Below, one piece after another: positions 57,124-64,000 of a DNA stretch of 64,000 nucleotides. The notes under the pieces are model-generated. The model did not search any database, was not told the DNA's origin, and saw only the letters and a program-made list of their open reading frames with translations. The translations under genes were made by a program, and so were the position numbers. Position 1 is the first letter of the stretch. Each line of letters begins with the position of its first letter. Source of the DNA: Larix kaempferi (lineage: Eukaryota; Streptophyta; Pinopsida; Pinales; Pinaceae); assembly GCA_027924585.1 (NCBI GenBank), contig BSBM01000076.1:4416501-4480500 (forward strand), in the 5' to 3' direction.

Positions 57124-60100
57124 TGTTGCCGCCTAAAACACACTTGACCACAGATAAATCTCCCAACCGCTATGTGTGTTCTTGAAGGAAACTATGAGTG
57201 TAGAACACACTGTCACCTCGATTCTAAACTCCTCCGTTTAGACCCCAACTCCAAAAAAGGTTAAGGGGGTTGTCCCTACTTACTAAGATTCTTTGATGAA
57301 TTTCTTTAAGAGTTGTAAATTATTAATGTTCAAATGACAAGCATTCATGCAGAGATGCAATTATTTTGATGACAAGCAAACTTTCTTTATCAACAAACCA
57401 TATACAAATGCAAGAGAGAAATAACAATTCACTAACTGGACCAATGCCTACTTTACATGAGATATGGAGTCACAGATATAACAAAAATAAGATTACCAAA
57501 GCCACTCAAATTGCATTAAACCATTCACTTATCTAAATAATCAAAATAACACATTTAACACATGAGAATAACTTGTAGTAAGTGATCAACTGAATGAAAG
57601 GTGCTTGTAGTGAGATTGGACCAAATTCAAGTGCTTCGAAAGTAAAGTACTGAAAATGAAATAACAAATGTAGTGTTTTGCCAATGGTCCTGTAAATTTT
57701 AATTATTTTTCTAGGTCTCTCTTTAGCTTAGGGGAATTAAGGTTTGTGCAAGAAAATTAAAGCTACTCTATGTGTCTACCTCGAGAATTTATCTCTTTCG
57801 ATTTGAGAGAGATTGTTGGGTGCTCAACAAGAGAACACAAGGTTCTCAACTAGCTCCACGGGTCAACCCCAAAGCTTGCCGGGTGCTCAACAGCCTCTAC
57901 CCCTCTAGCTCCATGGGTCAAACTTCGTTTTCTCAATGTCTAGCAAAGATAAACTTATGAGTGCCTATTATTGTAGCCAGCACTAATCTTTGCCCTTTCT
58001 TGTCACCCAGGATTGGTCGAACCGACAAGGGGAGTGTATACGGGGCAAAGATTGGGGCACGATTTATTTAACCTTTAAAAGAATAACAAATAATTAAATA
58101 CAATGCAAGCCGACACAATATTGCAAGGGTGGCAAAGCCAACTCACTTGCAAGGTGTGGGAAAATAAACTAAAACAAAAATGACATGAAAGCAAATCTAC
58201 TAGCCAACACGATTTTGCATGGATGGGAAAAGCCACTTCTCATGCAAGGTGGGGCAAACAATATTACTAAATGCAAATACAAACATAAATTAAATCCTAG
58301 CCCTTTCAACAATTGCTATGCAAGGGTGGAAAAGCCAACTCACTAGCAAACAATAGAATGGCCAAAATAATTTAAGGAAACAAATGCTATTCTAGCCACA
58401 CAACTCTCTTCCTAATGAAGAGGAGGGGCAAACAAATTAACAAAATGGAAATAACATAACAAAAAAAATTAACCCTAGCCCCTCTACACTTGCAATGCAA
58501 AAGTGGGCAAACCCAACTTCTAATGCATGCAAGGGATGGCTGGAAATTGAAAGAGCATTTACAAGTAATAAAGAAATAAAGAATCAAGCCTAAGAGACTC
58601 TTTTGGGCTTGTTACAACAAAGAAGATTTTAACCTTATTATATACAAGAAAATGAGGTCAAGAACAAAAAATTTGACCCTTTTTTGGTGAGGGACTTGAA
58701 GTGGCCACTCTTTGGTAATCTTTGAGCTTGCTAGTGACCAAATTTGGGCATTCCCTCCCCCTATAACATCAAAAACCTGCACAAAACAACAAGCTAATAT
58801 TGTGCAAATATCATGGAAATGAGTATGAAATCAACTTATAAATTTGACATATAATTTGCAGAAATTTGTAAGTGCAATGTAGCATGTAAAAAAGCTTGAA
58901 ATGATGATTTTTGAGTGCGAAATAAGTAAATGACAATCTGCAAAACATAAATGTTAGTTAGAAGATGCCAAGTTCTTCAATAGTTGTTGAACAATGGGGT
59001 ATCCCACCCGGGAATCCCACTCCTCAAGCTTGAGTAACCTGTAACAAATTAGCTTCAAATGCAAAAGGGGTGAGAGACCAAACAAAGACTTGAGAAATCA
59101 TATATTCAAACTAGAAGTCCATGAACTTCTCAAATGCTAAGAAGATAACCCACATAACTTGTAACAACAATATTACAATGTTATTCTCAAGCAAAGCAAT
59201 TTGCTTGAGATCCACAAATGCAAGAATGAAACTAAAAATGCAACAATGTTACCTCACACACAAAGCCAAGGACAGTATTTCCTCCAAATATTTTCTTCAT
59301 TCACTTCAAAAAGCTGGAAATTACAATGGCTCTCTTCTTTGGACAAAAATGGAAGCAAGAGAGCAAGAGCATGAGTGATTGTAACCCAAAATAGGAGAAA
59401 GAACCTCCTTAAGTAGGAAAAGAGAGGGAGAGACCCTCCTTGCATGCTTGCCATGTGTCAAATGCTAGAGAGGTGGGCCCATGAAGAGGGGGGTGCACTT
59501 CCTTCGCTTGGGCGCATTTCTTTGTGTGGGAACCAAATAAGGGGGGGGGGACCCCTCTAATGCTTTATCCTTCATCACTAAGGGGAAAGGGGGGGGAAAT
59601 CACCCAAGTGGGACCCCCTTCCTTTGACTTTCAACCTCATCCCAAGTCCCATGAAGAAGAGGGCGCACTTGCTAGGGAGGCCACTTCAAACATGTGATAC
59701 ACTTGCTTGGGGGGGCCCTTTTAACCTTCAAATTTACCTTGGGGACATAACATAAACTTTTGAAACATTATTTGGCCACTCCAAGTGACTTTAGGCACTT
59801 TTCCAAAATTTGCCTTACTAATTATTTGCCAATTTTCCTGATTTCCTTGATTGACTTAGGAAAATGTGTCCAAAACCTTAGCAAGACTTGTTCGAATGAC
59901 TTCAAACTTGGTCCAAGGATGTAGGGGGTCTCATGCCATTTATCTTGAGTACCCATACCCCTATACAACATCATAAATGACCACTTATCCCTATTTTACA
60001 TTACAATTGTTTATACTGAGGGACATTTTTTAATTACCAAAAATTAAAAACTCCTAAGTAAAACTTAATGAAATTCCGCAAGACTCTGGATAATGTATAG

Positions 60101-60478
60101 CATGGTAATATAGAACATTCCTAGGCCCCAATCACACCATGGACTCGATTATTAGAATGCTTTTCACCACTTTGGATGTATTTTTGAGTCAAAAACTCAA
60201 ATAATTAAAATCACTAAAAATGAATTTTAATTATGCAAGGGAAAAAACACTTGATGAAAGGACTTCTCTAATGATAAAGTCTTAGGCAACTAAGTTATAC
60301 AAAAATTGACCCTCATGCTGGCATATCACTTCAAAATGCCCCACAGGGGTGCGGAAATTTCATGGAGAAGAGATAAGAAGAAGAGTTGCCTCGCTTGAAA
60401 ATTTTCATAAGGTACTTCTTTCTCATCTTCAAGGCACATGGTACATGGTTTCCCACCTAGTTGGCTTGGTGGTCAACA
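57124..60478 (-). mobile_element. Solo LTR B, nested in A5
   Basis: It starts TGTTGCCGCC at 57124 and ends GGTCAACA at 60478, with duplication AACCC at 57119-57123 and 60479-60483. It is 3355 bp long. Read on the minus strand it begins TGTTGACCACC and ends GGCGGCAACA like X and B-prime, and has a TATA-like CCTACTTAAGG at about 59406-59417. No internal region or primer site. The interior includes short A/T- and GGCAAA-rich tracts (58080-58560) and no supported gene. Confidence 0.85.
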
Positions 60479-61215
60479 AACCCTAACTGCAAATTCTTCT
60501 GAAAATTCTTTGGGTTTGATTATTTGGTTTATTGGCAAACCATTTATGGGGTTTTACCTTAAGGCCTATCCCCAGGTGGGTTCTCAAGGGCATCACCCTC
60601 TGAGGACTCCATCTGCCCCTTTTCCCTAGGCACTGATCCTTAACCCTTGCGCCCTCCTTGGTTTGCTTGTCTTTCGGGTTGTTAAACCCTTGTTTTTCAA
60701 GCTTGTGTGCCTTGATACTGTCAAATCTACTTGCAAGTTGTGCTAGAAAGGCTTAACTCTCCAGATCTACTGCTTGGGACCTATTTCCCTGTTTTTAGGT
60801 TCACGTTTCCCAAGGCAATTGGATTTGATCATTTTCCCTAGCACTTGAATCTTGGATCTATTCTTAATCCTCAAGTCACTGTGTCTAAACACTCAAAGTT
60901 GAATCTTATCTATTCTAAGCCTCCACAGTGACCTTGTTCCTTAAATCTAGGGTTCTTCACCCCTCACTTTACGTACCCTATTTCCATAGCTTGATTTGGC
61001 GATTGGGTTAGATCTCTCCTGTCGGGAGTAGATCAGGGTCTCCCCCTTTGCTATCTGTGGCTTGGGTAGCAAAAAGCGAGTAGTGCCTCGATTGGCGTGA
61101 CAACCAATCCATCTTGGGAATCGAGGCCCTCTTGTGTCACCTCTTTAGATGCCCATCTCCTCTACCATCTTGTATATGATCATCTTCAGGGGCATCTACA
61201 AGTTGTATGATAACA

Positions 61216-62151
61216 GGTCCAAAGAAGCTTACCGCAGGGTGCAAGACAAATATGGAAGCTAAGTTCGAGATGAAGGAGAATCGCATCATGCATTACTTTT
61301 TGGGGTTGGAGGTTTGACAGAGACTAGGGGAGATTTTCCTTGGGCAAGGTAAGTATGTAGTTGAGATCTTGAAGAGTTTTCATATGAAGGAATGAAAACC
61401 TATGGCCATGCCTATGATCAATAATCTGAAGAAGGTAAAAAATTCAGATTCAGATATGGTGGTTCCCATGTTGTACAAGCAACTGATAGGTTCCTTGATT
61501 GTATTTGGTCAACTCTAGGATAGATACATGTTTTGAAATGAGCACCTTGAGTCATTTCATGTTGGAGTCGAGGTAGGAGCATTGGGTAGTAGCAAAACAC
61601 GTGCTCAGATACTTGAGGGGCACAATGGAGTATGGTTTGCGATATCTTGGAGATGGTGAAGTGAATTTGTAGGGCTATACAAACTCAGATTGGGTAGGCA
61701 GTGAATTAGATCGGAAGAGCACCTCAGGCTATCGCTTTAGCTTGGGATCAACAATAATATCTTGGTTCAACAGGAAGTAGAATTCTATGGCACTGAACTC
61801 AGCAGAGGCAAAGTTTATGGAAGTTGGTACTTCTAGTTGTGAGGCCATTTGACTTTGAAAGTTGCTTGCATGATTATTAATTAGGAATTGTATCCCACAA
61901 TGATTTACTGTGATAATTAGAGTTGTATCAAACTCTTTGAGAATCTAGTGTTTCATGATAGGACCAAGCACATTGAGATTAGATATCATTTCATTCGAGA
62001 TATGATTCAGATTGGAGCCATAAAGGTTCAATATGTACCCACATATCAACAAGTTGTTGATATCTTGACCAAGCCCTTAGCAAAAGGGAAGTTTGAAGCA
62101 TTCAGAGACAAAGTTGGATTGGTGCATAATTCTTTCCTCGCTAAGAGGGAG
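61216..62151 (+). pseudogene. Copia element 1, end of polymerase and RNase H
   Basis: The plus strand reads HYFLGLEV, GEIFLGQGKYVVEILKSF and LYKQLIGSL, then the RNase H blocks SDWVGSELDRKSTSGYRFSL and MALNSAEAKFMEV. It ends with IEIRYHFIRDMIQIGAIKVQ and DILTKPLAKGKFEAFRDKVG (frame open from 61948 to 62154). This is the 3' end of Ty1/copia pol. Many stops lie between 61310 and 61930. It continues the copia frame interrupted by A5 at 52007. Confidence 0.85.
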
Positions 62152-62392
62152 TGTTGAAGAATGTAGCTCAAATAGGAACTTCGGCATAGGTTCAGTGTGA
62201 ACGTGCCAGAAGTAGTTCAAATTAATTCTATTTTGTTATTCCACTTTAGGAATAAAGTGAAAGTCTTATATTTAGTTGATTAAGTCTAATAAAGTGTACT
62301 TCATTAGTGATCTAGATTAATCTCAACCGTACATCTCATTATGAGATTAGGGTTTTAACTCAAGTATAATGAAAGGTCAAAATCGAGTGTTT
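62141..62392 (+). mobile_element. Copia element 1 polypurine tract and truncated 3' LTR
   Basis: The purine run AAGAGGGAG (62143-62151) is followed by TGTTGAAGAATGTAGCTC at 62152, the LTR start. It is homologous to the LTR start at 62754. The block AATCTCAACCGTACATC, ATTAGGGTTTT at 62315-62355 and a TATAATG string follow. Homology to the second LTR is lost near 62392, so this LTR seems truncated or interrupted. Confidence 0.65.
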
Positions 62393-62753
62393 AGATAGTT
62401 TTTTTTGACAGGGACAACCTCCAAAGAAAGAGCATAACACATCCGTCGTGAGGCAAATTGCAACATAAGCAATTTGTATAGCCAAGTTGTATAGCGGCCA
62501 TACAACAGATCTGTACAACCGCACAGATTCGTAGAGCAGTAGTATTCCTCAATTTTTTGTGTAGGTAGAAATTCTTGAGCATTGATGAAAAATTGCCAAA
62601 AATTGACAACATCGCGATATAAAACCTCAAACGAAAAATCAGCCCGTAAAAATCGTGAAATTTTGAAAAAATCGGCATAGGGAAAAATTGACAAAAATAG
62701 GGAAAAATAGGCAAAAATCGACAAATTGGTGAAAAAATCAGTAGGCAAAATTT
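62393..62753. other. Non-coding insert between two copia LTRs
   Basis: A segment of unknown origin. It begins after a run of eight T residues (62399) and ends in a series of AAAAAT(C/T)G-type repeats (62580-62753). Open minus-strand frames through it are Phe/Leu-rich, as expected from A-rich DNA, and carry no domain. Confidence 0.4.
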
Positions 62754-63500
62754 GTTGAAGATTGTAGCTCGGACAGGTACTTATGCATAGGCTAGGTGTT
62801 AGGCATGCAGGAGTCGTCCACATTACCTCTCTAGGTAGTTGCTTGAGAGAGCAAGTGACTTTTGTATCACTTTCCTGAGTCTTAACTTAGGAAAAACACA
62901 TTAATTAACTTAATGTTGGCTAATGACTAAAAGTGAACTTAAGATAAAGTCACAATAGTTGATCTTAAGTGAGGCTTGAGATCTAATCTCAACCATCCAT
63001 CGCTTTGGAGATTAAGGGTTAGGGTTTTGGTCATTGAGATGATATAAAAGGAAGCCTAAGGAGAGGAGGCACACAACAATCACATAGAGTGAGTGAGATC
63101 TCATTGATTGGTTGGAAGACTTTCATCCATGTGTGTAGGTGCAGGTGTAGGGCAGGGTTAGAAGAAAGGAGCAAAGGGGCAGTAAGGGAGATAACAACCA
63201 ACCAGCAAGATCAAAGGACTGATCTTGAAGTTTGCAAGGTTAGGCTATTTGTTGATTTATATATTCCGTAGTGGGCCATTTTCCTAGGACGGGAGCCCAA
63301 GATTTTATGTTAATAAAATCATCAGTTTGTTGGTTTTGCCGCATTGGGGTTTTCTAGGGTAAATTCATGTGTTAAATGTGTGATTGATTTTCTGTTTTGA
63401 TTCTGCTGGGTTATTTGTTTGATTACCAGAGTATTTTTGTTTATAATTTAACAATTAAATTATCAGAAACGGAGATAAGATCTGGTAATAAGAATTAACA
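62754..63500 (+). mobile_element. Copia element 2 5' LTR
   Basis: It starts TGTTGAAGATTGTAGCTC at 62754 and ends AATTAACA at 63500, directly before an initiator tRNA-Met primer site, so it is a 5' LTR of 747 bp. The promoter block lies at 62980-63050: GATCTAATCTCAACCATCC, GGTTAGGGTTTTGGTC and GATATAAAAGG (TATA 63043-63049). The left flank is AAATT; the right duplication lies beyond the window. It is homologous to the LTR of copia element 1. Confidence 0.85.
62980..63050 (+). promoter_or_regulatory. Copia LTR core promoter block
   Basis: A TATAAAAG box at 63043-63050 sits about 20 bases after TAGGGTTTTGGTC, which follows TCTAATCTCAACCATCCAT. The same modules in the same order occur in family A LTRs. 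Confidence 0.65.
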
Positions 63501-63512
63501 TGGCATCAGAGC
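63501..63512 (+). promoter_or_regulatory. Copia element 2 primer-binding site (tRNA-iMet)
   Basis: TGGCATCAGAGC immediately after the LTR end. It differs at one base from TGGTATCAGAGC, the usual complement of the plant initiator tRNA-Met 3' end. Confidence 0.88.
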
Positions 63513-64000
63513 ATCTTTAAACTTCGAGAAGGAGATTGTTTTGGCAAAGGGTTTTATAGTTTAATAAAAAGAAAAGGATCAACCATATGGTATATGGTTG
63601 CACGATATGTGCGAGCTGTAGGAGGGTTGAGGAAGTGTTGGGCTATAGTGGTTGTAGTACCCAGCAGAAAGATCTGTGATGGCGCAATAGGAACAACTAT
63701 CGGAAAGCAGAAAGAGGCGTGGGATGTGGAGCTAGAATGCAATAGTTGAGGGCCAGCAGGCCGTGCCACATGAGTAGAAGCTGTGGGCTGCGAAGGAGAA
63801 AGGCTAGTAGCCACAGGAGGTCGTGGTTGGCAGGTAATTCGCGTGAACTGGGCATTGTAGGAAGGCATGCAACAAGGAGTTGATCACAATGTAGTAAGGA
63901 GGCGTCGATGCATATAGCAATTTGATGGCCGCAATAAGAGCTGACAACCACTAGCAGAGGACATAGGCTTGAGGTCTGGGCAATGGGCATTATAAAGTCA
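63513..64000 (+). other. Copia element 2 leader
   Basis: Sequence downstream of the primer site. No Gag motif is recognisable before the window ends. Minus-strand open frames here (63554-63990) have no domain and are treated as shadows. Confidence 0.45.

Larger units (their letters stand above)
52008..61215 (+). mobile_element. Family A solo LTR, copy A5, with two nested inserts
   Basis: It begins TGTTATCAC at 52008 and ends GTATGATAACA at 61215, with duplication GGTCC at 52003-52007 and 61216-61220. Subtracting FB (54999-56777), B (57124-60478) and their duplications leaves about 4.06 kb, matching A2 and A3. The U3 part (52150-52900) matches A2 in reverse complement, and the terminal 230 bp match the arms of FB. 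The promoter block lies at 54690-54790. There is no internal region. It splits the reverse transcriptase of copia element 1, which resumes at 61216. Confidence 0.9.

Noticed and set aside
1-64000. Host genes, tRNA or rRNA genes, and cellular defence systems
   Set aside because: All recognisable coding signals belong to transposable elements. The tRNA-like strings found are primer-binding sites only.

Overview
This window looks like plant nuclear DNA that consists almost entirely of transposable elements nested inside one another. I found no host gene, tRNA, rRNA or CRISPR array. The evidence for a plant is direct: Ty1/copia, Ty3/gypsy, L1-type LINE and hAT coding remnants of plant type, primer-binding sites complementary to plant initiator tRNA-Met and tRNA-Asp, and 5-bp target-site duplications. 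Very long LTRs (2.8-4.5 kb), deep nesting and heavy coding decay suggest a large repeat-rich genome, plausibly a gymnosperm. The species is inference only.

Layout. 1-972: end of a long LTR (family A, copy A1). 978-3000: decayed gypsy gag and protease remnant (+), with a MITE-like insert. 3100-12620: C-terminal part of a hAT transposase (-), split by LTR A2 (3634-11943, -), which is itself split by LTR A3 (7184-11408, +). 12640-16395: LINE (-). 16400-28219: gypsy element P (-), split at its gag/protease boundary by LTR A4 (20406-24930, -). 28220-35740: LTR-like sequence, then element X (-) with a decayed gag, a tRNA-Asp-type primer site and a 3.4-kb LTR. 35955-37290: gypsy integrase fragment Z (+). 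37690-43970: gypsy-like element Y (-), whose gag is split by solo LTR B-prime (38779-42060, +). 43975-62390: copia element 1 (+), split by the full-length non-autonomous element W (44444-51578, -) and by LTR A5 (52008-61215, +). A5 carries a palindromic LTR derivative FB (54999-56777) and solo LTR B (57124-60478, -). 62754-64000: LTR, primer site and leader of copia element 2 (+).

The nesting is supported by intact 5-bp duplications (GGCCC, GGTGG, GTACT, GGTAG, GGTCC, GGCGC, AACCC, CTTAC). In four cases the interrupted coding sequence also resumes across the insert (hAT, P, Y, copia 1). Relative ages follow: A3 after A2 after hAT; A4 after P; B-prime after Y; W and A5 after copia 1; FB and B after A5.

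The most unusual items are FB, a TSD-flanked palindrome built from the 3' end of a family-A-like LTR; family A, seen only as long single LTRs; W, an element whose only gene is a gag-like protein with a hydrophobic C-terminal segment; a promoter block shared by LTRs of unrelated lineages; and an unusual domain order in Y. I saw no cellular or defence system.
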